Notes: generated by a model from the sequence alone, not told the origin. Shown: positions 43,381 through 53,492, numbered from the stretch's first letter. The stretch is DNA of 64,000 nucleotides from Cytobacillus praedii (GCF_001439605.1 NZ_LMBX01000014.1:45885-109884), one strand, 5' to 3'. Numbers and translations: made by a program.

Positions 43381-43938
43381 ACTGTACCAAAAAAAATGAA
43401 GGGTTCCTTATTATAATTTTATTTGGTTCAACTTTAATGACGATCATTTTATGTGTTCTTACAATAATGATTGAATGGATTTCAAACTCAATGCCTTAGA
43501 TCGTGGAGTTTGTCAGTCCTAAAATATATTTAGGTTAATGATTTTTATAAATGGAATGACCATTCTATTTAGGTGCTTGTTGGCTGTCATAGCACGTGCG
43601 ATATGTATCCAGAGCTTGAAGCTTTTAAAAGGGAATTATAAGACAGCAATTCCGATCACCCGTGTATTGTTTCAAGCTCCTAAATTTTTAGTTATATTGA
43701 CATGAGCAAGGCTATCTTGGAATTATCTACATAAGCTTCAAAGTATAACTGTACATTCATAACAAGTATCCTGAATTATACCATTCGTAATTCACAAAAT
43801 GTAAGCAATGCAGGATTTGTTCTTCTCAGTGTGGTGATTCCTTTTCTTATTGCACCTGTTGCCTTTTAACGAATTCTTCAAGAATTAAAATAACATCGTA
43901 ATTAAATTTGAAGATGAATTAGTCGTCTAATCCGAATG
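43381..43938 (+). other. 558-bp region of decayed coding sequence
   Basis: No intact gene. Coding-like fragments in changing frames include GFLIIILFGSTLMTIIL (43401-43499), DMYPELEAFKREL followed after a shift by KTAIPITRVLFQAPKFLVI (about 43600-43705), and NAGFVLLSVVIPFLIAPVAF (about 43807-43869). They look like remains of one or more membrane or regulator genes, which I cannot name. Confidence 0.45.
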
Positions 43939-45027
43939 TTAAAAGTGTAAAAGGTTATTTTTGATATGATGATTATTTCTCCTGCTGATTAAAGAAATAA
44001 CATGAGCTATACTTTCTACCCCTGGTTTAATCTGACTCTCCTTCACTTGAGAGATGCTTAATCGAAGGAGATTATCCATTTTATATTCTGGCAAATACAT
44101 TCTGGAGGCATCATCAACAAAAATACGCTGCTCGTTTAACAAATGAACTACCTGTTTTGCTAAAATATTTTCGGGCAAACGGATGGATAGATAGAAACCT
44201 GAAGTCGGTTTAGAAAATTGTGTATCTTCTGGAAGTAATAATACACAGGCTTCTTTGAGGATTTGCATTTTACTACGGTAAACCTTTTTAATTTTTTTGA
44301 GATGGCTAGTAAACATCCCACTTTTCAAATAGATTTCAAGCGTACCTTGAGAAATTGCTGAACTATTAAAATCCGCACTGAATTTATATCGTAAAAAATT
44401 CCTAATCATTAATGTTGGGAGAATGACAGCAGCAACCCTTAACCCTGGGAGAAAAACTTTCGAAAAGCTTTTTACATAAATCACTCTTCCAGAAGGATCA
44501 AAAGAAAATAAGGGATCTGATTTTCCATTTGGATCAAGGTCTCCTAAAAAATCATCTTCCACTATATAAACATAATATCTTTCAGCTAATTCAACAATTT
44601 TTTTCTTTTCCTTATTGGTATAACAATGTCCAAGTGGGTTGTGAAATCTCGGAATAATATAGAAAAATTTTATATCATTGTTTCGAAAAATGTATTCCAA
44701 TCGATCAAAATCAATCCCTTCTTCCGATAATTCAATACCAAAAGCAGTAGCTTGTTGCAGATTGATAGTCTCGATGAAACCAAAATAAGTAGGCTGCTCA
44801 ATGAGAATATTGTTTTTTCCATTTGGAAACGGCATAGAAGCTAATAAATTAAGAGCTTGCTGTGATCCAGAAACCACCACTACTCTTTCGGGCTGGGTGA
44901 ATACTTGCAAATTTTGCAGATATTTCACTATCTGTACTCGTAATGAGTAAAGCCCTTGTTGATCAGAATATGTAAAAAGCTCTTCTTTATATATATCAAT
45001 TGCTTGATTCATACAATGTTGAAAATC
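43939..45027 (-). pseudogene. MocR/GntR-type aminotransferase-fold regulator lacking its HTH end
   Basis: The C-terminal about 360 residues are a fold-type I aminotransferase domain of the MocR group: YSDQQGLYSLR, VSGSQQALNLL, EDDFLGDL, and SFSKVFLPGLR with the PLP lysine. The N-terminal winged helix and linker are missing. Upstream of about 45027 the frame only reads the antisense of an EamA transporter remnant. MocR genes commonly stand divergent to EamA transporters, so one deletion removed both 5' ends and the promoters. Probably not a working regulator. Confidence 0.82.
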
Positions 45028-45029
45028 AA

Positions 45030-45258
45030 TATAAGGTATGCATATGTAGCATGGTATAGTGGAATGGCAATGGGAGGAATTGCAAAAGTTAGTCAAATTC
45101 AATACCTACAGCCATTTTTAATGATTTTATTTGCAGCAGTTTTTCTCGATGAAACGGTCACATTCTTCACGATTGTAATTGCAATGATTGTTGTTTTTTC
45201 TGTTATTATAGGCAAAAATACATCCGTGGTAAAAAAGGGTCTATCTGGGAAGAGTTAA
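45030..45258 (+). pseudogene. C-terminal remnant of an EamA/DMT-family transporter
   Basis: From about 45037 the frame encodes YAYVAWYSGMAMGGIAKVSQ, QYLQPFLMILFAAVFLDE and two last helices, the standard C-terminus of an EamA transporter. All the preceding helices are absent. Upstream codons of the frame lie antisense to the MocR gene and are not real protein. It marks the other side of the deletion at about 45.03 kb. Confidence 0.82.
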
Positions 45259-45384
45259 TTGCTCATAACATTCAAGGTCATCTTTGTTAAGCTGATTGAT
45301 TTGAACGCACATATTAAATTCATTAAATAGTGCGTTCTCACAATTCGCAGCCTTTCATTTGAAAATTCTTTAATTAATCAAAAA

Positions 45385-46352
45385 TTAAACAGTAATAATA
45401 ACTTTTCCTAGTGCATGACCTTCAGCAAAATACCTGAATGCTTCTTGTACTTCGCTTATTTTATACCGTCTATCAATTACTGGTTTTATTTTTTCATCCT
45501 CAAGCAGTTCTTTCAAGTTGATTAGATCTTTTTGGTTTGCTCTTTGCAGCAGGTTACTCATTTCTTTTTTACCTGTCATTGAAATAAAAGGGCCAAAAAT
45601 TAAAGTTTGAAATAATTGTTCTTCAGATCTCCATACGTAAACAAATCTTCCATTTGGTTTTAATGCTGGTTATACGCTGAAAGGGGATGAAACCCATTCA
45701 CCCCAAGAATTAAATCTTAATACTCTTTTTTTAGAGTGAAATCCTCCTTTGTATAGTCAATAACATGATCTGCACCTATTGCTTTTAATATTTCTATATT
45801 CCTAGTACTGCAAACTCCTGTTACATCAGCCCACATTGTCTTAGCCAATTGGACAGCGAATGTACCAACACCACCAGATGCCCCGTGAATTAATACCTTT
45901 TGTCCTGTTTTGAGCTTACCTTTGTCCCTTAATCCTTGTAAGGCAGTAACTCCAGCCATTGGCGAAGCAGCTGCTTCCTCAAAGGGGATATTGTGCGGTT
46001 TAAGGGCTAATGCATGTTCGGGAACAGCTACGTATTCGGCTAAACCGCCCCACCCGCAAATAGATAAATCACCAAACACTTCGTCACCAGTGTGAAACTG
46101 CTTAACATCTTTTCCTACTTCTTCAATCTGTCCGGCAATGTCACCTCCAGGCATGGGGTATTTAGGCTTTGTTAGTCCGAAGGCAAATCGAGCTAGAAAC
46201 GGTTGACCTTTTAAAAGAACTAGGTTACCAAAGTTTAACGAAGAAGCATGAATTTTTATCAATACTTGATTATCTAGTGGTACCGGTTTTCCTACTTCTT
46301 TTAATTCGAGTATGTCAGGTGAGCCGTATTTGTAACTAACGACTGCTTTCAT
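45385..46352 (-). pseudogene. Zinc-free NADPH:quinone oxidoreductase-like (MDR) gene, broken
   Basis: The first 211 codons give the N-terminal and half of the nucleotide-binding domain of an MDR protein (GGDIAGQIEEVGKDV, LIHGASGGVGTFAVQLAK). They end at TAA 45717-45719. Past it the same frame goes on with DLILGVNGFHPLSAYN, then a frameshift leads to ALKPNGRFVYVW and finally ISMTGKKEMSNLLQRANQKDL...GHALGKVIITV, the family's C-terminus. One nonsense change and one frameshift are enough. About 322 residues would be restored. Confidence 0.88.
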
Positions 46353-46602
46353 AAATCCCCCTCCAAATTTCCCACTAAATTTTTAGAGATTTAAACGATG
46401 AAAGACCTGTATCAAAAGTCTAATAAGGGAAATATATGATTTATTTTCACCTTAAGAACGTGTGGATATAGAATGAATAGATTTTAATATTCGAATAGAT
46501 TGATTTTTGTTATCAATCTTATTGATAACTGAAGTTAGTTGAAGAGTGTTTATATTATCGTGAAAAAATTTTTAGGTTTGGAAATGTGAGAAGGAATTAA
46601 AA

Positions 46603-47295
46603 ATGAAATTTATTGATCCATCCACATTATCAGGGGGGATACCGCCACATTCTTTTGAATGGTATAAGCAACTTCGCAATCTTCAAGGCATTTCAAATAT
46701 ACTTGGAATTCTTTAATACAACAGCCTAAAGGGGAATCAATTTTTGATAAAGAAGCAGCCAAAATGATAATCAATAAGAAGGTATTAGATGTTGGCTGCG
46801 GACACAGCGATTTCACACTTAAATGCAGTTTGCTGGCAAAAGAGATTGTGGGCTTTGATGTTACAGAAAATTTCATAAAAATTGGATTAGAGAATAAACG
46901 GGCCAACCTCTGCATATCCCCACCTTAAAAAAGTCATCAAAAATGGCGGGAAGATTCTCGGTCTTCATCCTGGGGATGAATGGGGGAAAGAATTGCCTCT
47001 TCTTTTTCCTAATCTCACTAATGCCCAAAAGGAACTCGGATTTTAGACACAATTAAGCACAGACTTAAAAGAAAGTAGTTATACATGTCATCATAGTGAA
47101 ATAATAAAAAGTTTGGAATTTATCAGTTCTCCAATAGATGATTTAAAATTACACTGTTTTGGTCAACATCCTCCCATTTATGAAATATTAAAGGAAAGGA
47201 ACTTATCTGAATTAGCTAAGGTTTTCAATCAGAATGGGACAGCAGATGGATTGCCCATAACGTTTCCCAGTTTTCTAGTTCGTGCAATTGTTTAA
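46603..47295 (+). pseudogene. Decayed class I SAM-dependent methyltransferase gene
   Basis: The start (MKFIDPSTLSGGIPPHSFEWYKQLR) is followed by frameshifts, then VLDVGCGHSDFTLKC (the SAM-binding motif I at about 46785-46825), IVGFDVTENFIKIGLENK, a deletion where motif II/III should be, VIKNGGKILGLHPGDEWGKELP, and an intact last frame to TAA 47293 (LEFISSPIDDLKLHCFGQHPP...PSFLVRAIV). At least three disruptions make it inactive. The substrate class is unknown. Confidence 0.85.
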
Positions 47296-47435
47296 TTATT
47301 TTTAACTGTAATATAATCAACTCATTTTATTAAGCAAGTCATAGCCCTATATAATTTTATTTGCTTTTGCATAGGTATGGGTGTTTAAACCCTGATATTC
47401 CATTCTGCTAGACTACTATCAAATAGTGAGGGAAG

Positions 47436-47480
47436 TTAGTGCTGATCTTTCATCCAATCCGAATGAAAGGTCAGCACTAA
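47436..47480. repeat. Long 18-bp inverted repeat
   Basis: TTAGTGCTGATCTTTCAT (47436-47453) pairs with ATGAAAGGTCAGCACTAA (47463-47480) over all 18 positions with one G-U. The loop is 9 nt, and there is no T-run on either side. It lies in the otherwise empty 47.30-47.67 kb gap between the methyltransferase pseudogene and the sigma-factor operon. Confidence 0.8.
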
Positions 47481-47615
47481 GGGCGACTGGAACCTGAAGT
47501 TAGATAATTACAAGGTAGTAACTAATCCTTACCATCTAAAGTGTGAACACTAGCACAATACTATAAAGCTACCTTCGTACAGGAAAAAATTATTTCAGAA
47601 AAAATCTTCCTAATC

Positions 47616-47642
47616 TGCAACTTTTTGTTATCCTGAAACGTG
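47616..47642 (+). promoter_or_regulatory. Possible ECF-type promoter of the sigma-factor operon
   Basis: TGCAAC at 47616-47621, 17 nt, then CGTG at 47639-47642. ECF sigma genes usually drive their own promoter, but the match to TGAAAC/CGTC is partial. Confidence 0.35.
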
Positions 47643-47666
47643 GATATGCTGAAAGGGGGCACAGCT

Positions 47667-48179
47667 TTGGATTTAGATGAGGCATATGAGGTATATGTAA
47701 AGGATCTATACCGCTATTTGTTATCCCTTTCAAAGGATCACTATACAGCAGAAGACCTAGTACAAGAGGCGTTCTACCGTGCATATATCCATTTAGGAGA
47801 TAATGAAATTAATAATATTAAGGCATGGCTTTTTAAAGTAGCCTATCATGCATTTATTGATTCTTCCAGAAAGAATAATCGTTTAATTATCAGTGACAAA
47901 ATCGAAGGTTTGAACAAGAATCAAATCAATCATGAAAAAAATCCAGAAAATCGGATATTAGAGAAGGAGAGTTTTCAAGTGCTGATAGAAGATATCCATT
48001 CTTTAAAAGAAACGGAAACACACGTGATTCTATTATGCGATTTACATCAGTTATCCCTAAAAGAATCTGCAGAAATATTAGAAATAAACCTAAATACTTT
48101 AAAAAGCCATCTTGTACGCGGTCGAAAAAAATTAATTGAAAGGGTTAAAGAGAGGAGGAGGCAAGATGAAAGAGAATAA
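47667..48179 (+). CDS. ECF-type RNA polymerase sigma factor
   Basis: The protein has 170 residues. Region 2 is YEVYVKDLYRYLLSLSKDHYTAEDLVQEAFYRAYIHL...KAWLFKVAYHAFIDSSRK, and region 4 is LKESAEILEINLNTLKSHLVRGRKKL. No region 3 or C-terminal extension is present. Start is TTG at 47667 with AAAGGGGG upstream; an in-frame GTG at 47640 precedes that site. The anti-sigma gene overlaps the end by 14 bp. Which stress it answers is not visible. Confidence 0.92.
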   Translation: MDLDEAYEVYVKDLYRYLLSLSKDHYTAEDLVQEAFYRAYIHLGDNEINNIKAWLFKVAYHAFIDSSRKNNRLIISDKIEGLNKNQINHEKNPENRILEKESFQVLIEDIHSLKETETHVILLCDLHQLSLKESAEILEINLNTLKSHLVRGRKKLIERVKERRRQDERE

Positions 48180-49188
48180 TCATGAGGACAAAGAAATTTA
48201 TCAATCCTATATTAATCATTCCATTCAAGATTTTGAAAATAGTCAGACCATTAATGTAAAGAATCAAAGATTCATAATAAAAAAAGGAAAATACATGGCA
48301 TTAATCACTACGATTATGATAAGTCTTGCGATACTGCTATTAATCATTCCTGTCATGACACTTAGTTCTTACCTATACTATGCGATCGGAGGAAAGGCAA
48401 ATCATTTAATTGATATTGCCACAAAAACCGTCTATGTAACCGAGCCAAACATCAGTTTAGAGGAGATGGAATTGGAGGAACATATTAAATTCTTCTCTAT
48501 GGACATTCAATTTGATATCTTCAAAAGAATTGGGAAAGAAGATTATAAAGCAGGAGAGTATTTCATTAACTATGCATTTGACAAACCTGCATTTCCAGAA
48601 AGGGAGATTCTTTTGGATCGACCTTTGCCAAAGATATCTAGTATGGAATCTTATCGTATGTTTCATCCGGATGCCGTAAAACCTCCTGGACTTGAAGTTG
48701 AATGGGATCTATTAAAAAAACTGCCTGATGGGACAGTTGGTGAAGTTTATATTTCACTAACTAAATTAATGAAAGCAGGAGAATTAGAAAAACAACTTGG
48801 CAAAAATGTAGAGGTTCGGTGGGTCGCAGTTGATACTGGACTTGAAAAGAAGCAAACAGATAAAGACGGCTATCCAGTCGCTCCAATCGGGTATCCTTTA
48901 CAAATTGATCATACCACTTGGTCACCCTTTAATGGACGCGATCAAACAAATGAAGATGTTTTTATGGATATCCTTGAATTTCTGAGAAAAGATGAGGAGA
49001 ATGCAGCAAAAATAGCAAGTGCAAAGACCCTTGCATTAGAAGAAAGAGTCCCCTATTTAAAGAAAAATGGGATTCATGTATACGGGGCTGTTGTGACAGG
49101 ACCAATCCCAGAATTAAGAAAACTTCAAGAAAATGAAGCCATTCGAACAATGAAGGTAGGGGAAGTTAAACTATGGAATTGGAAGTAA
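48166..49188 (+). CDS. Membrane anti-sigma factor with sigma-regulator domains
   Basis: The protein has 340 residues. A cytosolic N-terminus (about 1-42) should bind the sigma factor. One membrane helix (about 44-70) and a large extracytoplasmic part follow, whose end (LAVEWDL-like LEVEWDLLKKLPDGTVGEVYISL, VDTGLE, GYPLQIDHTTW, KKNGIHVYGAVVTGP) is the sigma-regulator C-terminal domain found with SigM- or YhdL-like systems. The ATG at 48166 has GAGGAGG upstream and overlaps the sigma gene, giving coupled expression. Confidence 0.88.
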   Translation: MKENNHEDKEIYQSYINHSIQDFENSQTINVKNQRFIIKKGKYMALITTIMISLAILLLIIPVMTLSSYLYYAIGGKANHLIDIATKTVYVTEPNISLEEMELEEHIKFFSMDIQFDIFKRIGKEDYKAGEYFINYAFDKPAFPEREILLDRPLPKISSMESYRMFHPDAVKPPGLEVEWDLLKKLPDGTVGEVYISLTKLMKAGELEKQLGKNVEVRWVAVDTGLEKKQTDKDGYPVAPIGYPLQIDHTTWSPFNGRDQTNEDVFMDILEFLRKDEENAAKIASAKTLALEERVPYLKKNGIHVYGAVVTGPIPELRKLQENEAIRTMKVGEVKLWNWK

Positions 49189-49490
49189 AAAGCAAAAAAA
49201 AGCTGTATCAAAGAAAAAGCATTCCCACTGTCACAGGTCTTCTTTCCTTTATTATAGCAATTATTGCACTTTCGGGATTAAATATAGCATTAATTATGGA
49301 TTATGATGAGTTCCCAGATTTTTTTCTAATTAAACTGCCTTTAGCTGGTTTGATTTTAGGGGCGATTGGGCTTTTTACGCAAAACAGGTCGAGATTGTTT
49401 TCAATCTGGGGAATTTTCTTATGCCTCTTCATATTTATTTTTACATTTATGATGTTTGGACTGGCATGGAGCATTAACCCAAAACCATAA
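49173..49490 (+). CDS. Small three-helix membrane protein of the sigma operon
   Basis: The protein has 105 residues. A basic N-terminus (KSKKKLYQRKS) precedes three hydrophobic segments (about 21-40, 50-67, 76-97). The ATG lies 16 bp inside the anti-sigma gene, so it is coupled to it and probably forms a third regulatory or stress component. The size and helix pattern recall DUF4190-like proteins, without clear motifs. A terminator follows about 70 bp later. Confidence 0.7.
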   Translation: MELEVKSKKKLYQRKSIPTVTGLLSFIIAIIALSGLNIALIMDYDEFPDFFLIKLPLAGLILGAIGLFTQNRSRLFSIWGIFLCLFIFIFTFMMFGLAWSINPKP

Positions 49491-49562
49491 TAAAAAGGCT
49501 GGTGAATTTTATTTAGCAGTTCAGTTATTGTGGAGAAACAGGAGTAATAACATTCCAATTCT

Positions 49563-49594
49563 AAGACCAAATCGCATTGGGATTTGGTCTTTTA
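49563..49594 (+). terminator. Intrinsic terminator of the sigma-factor operon
   Basis: AAGACCAAATC (49563-49573) pairs perfectly with GATTTGGTCTT (49581-49591), followed by TTTA. Confidence 0.85.
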
Positions 49595-49700
49595 CATTTG
49601 TTGATTTATCCCTGCAGAAAGATTGGGTTTAACCGATAAGGTCTTTAACTACGTTAAACTGTATAGTATAGATAAAAGGGCTTTGGGAGGAGGTTCTTGA

Positions 49701-50069
49701 ATGAAGAAAGTTACTATAATTTCACTTTCAATTTGTTTTTTATTTGTCATAGGAATTGTCATTAATAGTAGTTTTCTAAAAATAGAAAAAGATATGATCA
49801 AATATGAGGGGCGTATTTATTCTAATATTTCGCAACTTGATTGGTTTGAAAAAGAAAAAAACAAGTACCAAAAAGGGGAAAGAATTGGTGAAATTAAAAG
49901 AATTTCCAAGTCTTATCTTTCTCTACGGAATTTTTCTGCATCTTAATTACCAAAAGGAACTGTTTTGTATAGTACCGTTAATACAAAAGAAGGAATAAAA
50001 CCAATCATCATATTAGCTGAAACAGAAAATGATGGGATTTTATATTATAGATGGCTACCAAAAGAGTAA
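49701..50069 (+). pseudogene. Small secreted-protein gene with an in-frame TAA
   Basis: 81 codons begin with a signal peptide (MKKVTIISLSICFLFVIGIV) and stop at TAA 49944. The same frame continues cleanly for 40 codons (LPKGTVLYSTVNTKEGIKPIIILAETENDG... YYRWLPKE) to TAA 50067. The continuation fits small Bacillus secreted proteins that end in a PKGT-LYST motif. A single AAA to TAA change would explain it. Function unknown. The upstream AGGAGG before the ATG is intact, so loss looks recent. Confidence 0.78.
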
Positions 50070-50105
50070 TCAATTTCGGCTTTATAATTGAGGAACAAAA
50101 AATTA

Positions 50106-50152
50106 AACGAAGAAAAACGCTGGGATTAATTTTTCCAAGTGTTTTTCTTCGT
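50106..50152. terminator. Bidirectional terminator
   Basis: ACGAAGAAAAAC (50107-50118) pairs with GTTTTTCTTCGT (50141-50152), extended inward by imperfect CTGG/CCAAG pairing. The flanks are T-rich on the plus strand. Confidence 0.75.
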
Positions 50153-50253
50153 TTTAAATTAGTTGCTAATTATTATTAATGAAAACTTTACTGTTTAATA
50201 TGAAAATTGTCCACATTATCTGAACTTCTTATGAATATTACCAGCCATTATAA

Positions 50254-51264
50254 TTATACTTTTACCTTCTTATCCGTAACCTCTAATACATCTAAAAGGA
50301 ATACAAACACAGGAATTCCAACAATAAGTCCCCAAACTCCAAAGAAATGTTCACCGAAGATTAGCACGATAAATGTGTAAAATACAGGTAAATCAGTCTT
50401 AGCAGACATTAATTTTGGATTAAGAATGTAAGCCTCAATTGCATGAATAATCATGATTACAATAAGGATATAGATTACTTGAATGAAACCACCAAGTGTA
50501 TAAGCAATTGTACAAAGCGGGATTAGTGAAATAATAACCCCTGCAACAGGGATTAACCCTAGTAAAAAGATTAGAATCGATAATCCCATTAATTGAGGGA
50601 AGTCCATAATCCATAATGCTAATGTAGTTAAACCGCAATTTACAATGGCAATAATAAATTGTGCTTCAATAACTTTACCAAACGTCAGGACAAATTTTTT
50701 GGCAAAAAACTCAATCTCATTGTAAAAAGGAGCAATTTTACTATTTTTAAATTTTGAAGTAAATTCGATTAATCTTGGCTTTTCTAATAAGAAGAATAAA
50801 CTTAGAATCAGAGAAAGCATGACCTGAATGGCGATATTACTTACGCCGCTGAAGTACTTAAGAAGGAATGTAAATCCCTGCTCCAAATATTTCGAGATTT
50901 GGTTCGTTTCTATAAAACTCATGACATAATTGATGATGATATTGTCATGCTGCTGTGTATAGAAAACGGTAATCTGTGTGACTAGTTGGGAGATTTCAGC
51001 AACAATGATCGGCAAGTATTTGCTAATTCCAATCGTTAACAGCCCGATGATAGCCAAATATACAATGAGCACAGTTACTTTTCGATTCAATTTAACCTTT
51101 CTAGTAATCAGGTTAACTAATCGATTAAGTAAAAAAGAAAAAATAAATGTGATTAGAATTAAATTAATCATGCTTCTAAGCAAGTATAGAACGAATAATA
51201 AAATTCCGAAAATAATAAATCTTTTGAACGCACTTTTTTGTAATAAAGTTTGAATCGTCTCCAT
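50254..51264 (-). CDS. AI-2E-family (PerM/TqsA-like) transporter
   Basis: The protein has 336 residues with seven to eight membrane helices. The pattern FFLLEKPRLIEF (about 160), LIPVAGVIISLIP (about 236-248) and IEAYILNPKLMSAKTDLP (about 275-292) defines the AI-2 exporter-like superfamily. Members include TqsA and Na+/H+ antiporter-like proteins; the cargo here is not known. I set the start at ATG 51264, since GGAGG is only 3 nt from the upstream in-frame TTG but about 12 nt from this ATG. Confidence 0.87.
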   Translation of the reverse strand: METIQTLLQKSAFKRFIIFGILLFVLYLLRSMINLILITFIFSFLLNRLVNLITRKVKLNRKVTVLIVYLAIIGLLTIGISKYLPIIVAEISQLVTQITVFYTQQHDNIIINYVMSFIETNQISKYLEQGFTFLLKYFSGVSNIAIQVMLSLILSLFFLLEKPRLIEFTSKFKNSKIAPFYNEIEFFAKKFVLTFGKVIEAQFIIAIVNCGLTTLALWIMDFPQLMGLSILIFLLGLIPVAGVIISLIPLCTIAYTLGGFIQVIYILIVIMIIHAIEAYILNPKLMSAKTDLPVFYTFIVLIFGEHFFGVWGLIVGIPVFVFLLDVLEVTDKKVKV

Positions 51265-51481
51265 TAAAGTCAAATTCCTCCAATATGTCGTAGCAGATGG
51301 CTACACTTCTTACTTCTATTTTAGTCTATTTTTAAAGATAAGCATAATGATTTCATCAAAAAACAGATACTTTTTCACATTCACTTCAAGTATATTCCAT
51401 GATTTAATTAAAATGATGAAACCTTCCTAAATTTGGAACGTAACAGTATAATATTTACATATTTTCTAAAGGAGATATAGA

Positions 51482-52165
51482 ATGGGGAAAATAAAAGAAT
51501 TAATTAGTTGGAAATTTTTATTATTTATAGCGATATCAATTATTCTTACAAATGTACCAATCATTGGGAACTATTTTCGTGTGGTTAATACGGTCATTCA
51601 TGAATCAGGTCATGCAATCATTGCTCTTTTTGGAGGGAAGGTACACGAAATCTCCCTGTTTATGAATACAGAAGGCGTAACATATACTAGTCATTCTTCT
51701 TGGTTTGGCGGTTTTTTTACTGGGGGAGCAGGTTATGTTTTTTCTTCCTTTATGGCTTTCCTTTCCTTTTGGTTTATTAGCAGAAGGCAGTACAAGCCGT
51801 TAATCGTCATCCTTTTATTATTGATTGGATTAAATCTAATCTTTTGGGTTAGGAATTTCTACGGCATTTTTTGGCTTATTACATTTGGCGCAGCATTTAT
51901 CTTTTTATTATTTAAGAGCACAGCCGCTATCGTCGAACATTTCTTATTGATGATTGCAAGCATTCTCTTAGTTGAATCTATTTCGTCATCATTTACTATA
52001 TTTTTGCTAAGTTTTACACAGCCGCATGCAGCTGGGGATGCAACAGGACTTGCACAGGCAACACATATTATACCTGCGCAGTTTTGGGGAATAGTCTTCA
52101 TATGCCAAGCCATAGCATTTGCAATAGCTGGATTTAAGGTTGGGGGCTATCGAATAAATAAATAG
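51482..52165 (+). CDS. M50-like membrane metalloprotease
   Basis: The protein has 227 residues with about six membrane helices. His40-Glu41-Ser-Gly-His44 in the second hydrophobic segment is the HExxH zinc motif, and GGAGYVFSSF follows, as in the M50B/YwhC-like group. These proteases cleave within or near the membrane; no substrate is suggested by neighbours. Strong AAAGGAG before ATG. Monocistronic, with a clear terminator at 52184. Confidence 0.85.
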   Translation: MGKIKELISWKFLLFIAISIILTNVPIIGNYFRVVNTVIHESGHAIIALFGGKVHEISLFMNTEGVTYTSHSSWFGGFFTGGAGYVFSSFMAFLSFWFISRRQYKPLIVILLLLIGLNLIFWVRNFYGIFWLITFGAAFIFLLFKSTAAIVEHFLLMIASILLVESISSSFTIFLLSFTQPHAAGDATGLAQATHIIPAQFWGIVFICQAIAFAIAGFKVGGYRINK

Positions 52166-52183
52166 TTTCTTGCGTTTAGACAT

Positions 52184-52214
52184 GGATGTATCAAGTGATA
52201 CATCCTATTTTTTT
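52184..52214 (+). terminator. Intrinsic terminator of the M50-like gene
   Basis: GGATGTATC (52184-52192) pairs with GATACATCC (52197-52205) over an AAGT loop, followed by TATTTTTTT. Confidence 0.9.
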
Positions 52215-52307
52215 ATGCTTAAAAGGAAAATTAGCCAGTTTCGTTCTTTATTATGCAAAATTTTCTATAAAAATCTGCCTGTTCGTATTGGAATATGGTA
52301 TTATTAC

Positions 52308-52357
52308 GTTTGAATGTTTGTTATATGTTTTTTCGATTTTTTTCGATGAATTCAAAC
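52308..52357 (+). promoter_or_regulatory. Inverted repeat in the potABCD leader
   Basis: GTTTGAAT (52308-52315) and ATTCAAAC (52350-52357) flank a T-rich loop holding TTTTTTCGAT twice. It may fold as a leader hairpin or bind a regulator. Confidence 0.35.
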
Positions 52358-52385
52358 ATACACTAAATGATTGAAGGAGATAAAA

Positions 52386-53492
52386 ATGACAGATCATACA
52401 ATAATTCGTTTTGAACAAGTAACGAAGCAATATGATAATGACCCACCAGTCTTGAACGATGTAAGCTTTGAAATTGAAAGAGGGAAATTCTATACACTTT
52501 TAGGACCGTCTGGCTGTGGGAAAACAACAATTTTGAGATTGATAGCTGGATTTATTGAGCCGTCCAATGGAAAAATTTTCATTAATGGAAAAATTGTTAA
52601 CGACGTACCTGCAAATAAACGGCAAGTGAATACAGTTTTTCAGGACTATGCATTGTTTCCACATTTAAATGTATATGAAAACGTGGCTTTCGGATTAAGA
52701 ATAAAGAAGCTAAAAAACAATGAGATTGATAGAAAAGTAAAAGAAGCATTAAGATTTGTCAACCTTGAAGGATATGAGAAAAGAGAAATTAAAGAAATGT
52801 CAGGCGGACAGCGTCAGCGTGTAGCTATCGCACGTGCGATTGTTAATGAACCAGAAGTTATTCTTTTGGATGAACCATTATCGGCTCTTGACCTGAAATT
52901 GCGTACAGAAATGCAATATGAACTACGTGAATTGCAGCGAAGACTTGGAATTACTTTTATTTTCGTTACACATGACCAAGAAGAGGCACTTGCCATGTCT
53001 GATGAAATCTTTGTCCTTAATAATGGCAATATTGAACAAAGTGGAACGCCAACAGATATTTATGATGAACCTATTAACCGATTTGTTGCAGACTTTATCG
53101 GAGAATCAAATATTGTTCCAGGCGTTATGTTAAAAGATTTTTCTGTACAATTTGCTGGAAAAACGTTTGAATGTGTTGATGGTGGTTTTGATCCAAATGA
53201 GGCAGTCGAAATTGTTATTCGACCGGAGGATTTAGAAATTACGATGCCAGAAAATGGGAAGCTTCGTGTGCATGTTGATTCTCAATTATTCCGTGGGGTC
53301 CACTATGAAATTAGCTGTAATGACCAGGATGGCAATGAATGGCTTGTCCATTCAACAAGGAAGGCAATCGTTGGTGAGGAAATTGGCCTCACGTTTGATC
53401 CCGAGGCCATTCATGTTATGAGACATGGGGAGACGGAAGAGGAATTCGACAAACGACTAGAAGCATATGAAGAGGGAAGCTATGAAAAGTAA
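52386..53492 (+). CDS. potA: Spermidine/putrescine ABC transporter ATP-binding protein
   Basis: The protein has 368 residues. Walker A is GPSGCGKTT (40-48), the signature is [10 protein letters not shown], Walker B is [12 protein letters not shown], and the C-terminal about 120 residues form the TOBE domain of the PotA/MalK group. It powers polyamine import from the cytoplasmic side. The ATG at 52386 has AAGGAGA upstream. It is first in potABCD, overlapping potB by 11 bp. Confidence 0.95.
   Translation: MTDHTIIRFEQVTKQYDNDPPVLNDVSFEIERGKFYTLLGPSGCGKTTILRLIAGFIEPSNGKIFINGKIVNDVPANKRQVNTVFQDYALFPHLNVYENVAFGLRIKKLKNNEIDRKVKEALRFVNLEGYEKREIKEMSGGQRQRVAIARAIVNEPEVILLDEPLSALDLKLRTEMQYELRELQRRLGITFIFVTHDQEEALAMSDEIFVLNNGNIEQSGTPTDIYDEPINRFVADFIGESNIVPGVMLKDFSVQFAGKTFECVDGGFDPNEAVEIVIRPEDLEITMPENGKLRVHVDSQLFRGVHYEISCNDQDGNEWLVHSTRKAIVGEEIGLTFDPEAIHVMRHGETEEEFDKRLEAYEEGSYEK

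Noticed and set aside
43189..43499. Simple nonsense-split gene across the TGA at 43378
   Set aside because: The third hydrophobic helix lies in a different frame behind an A8 run, so a stop plus a frameshift would be needed. Noted only as possible decay.
44956..45036. N-terminal part of a 100-residue plus-strand frame at 44956-45258
   Set aside because: Its first about 27 codons are antisense to the MocR aminotransferase domain; only the EamA remnant after 45037 is real sequence.
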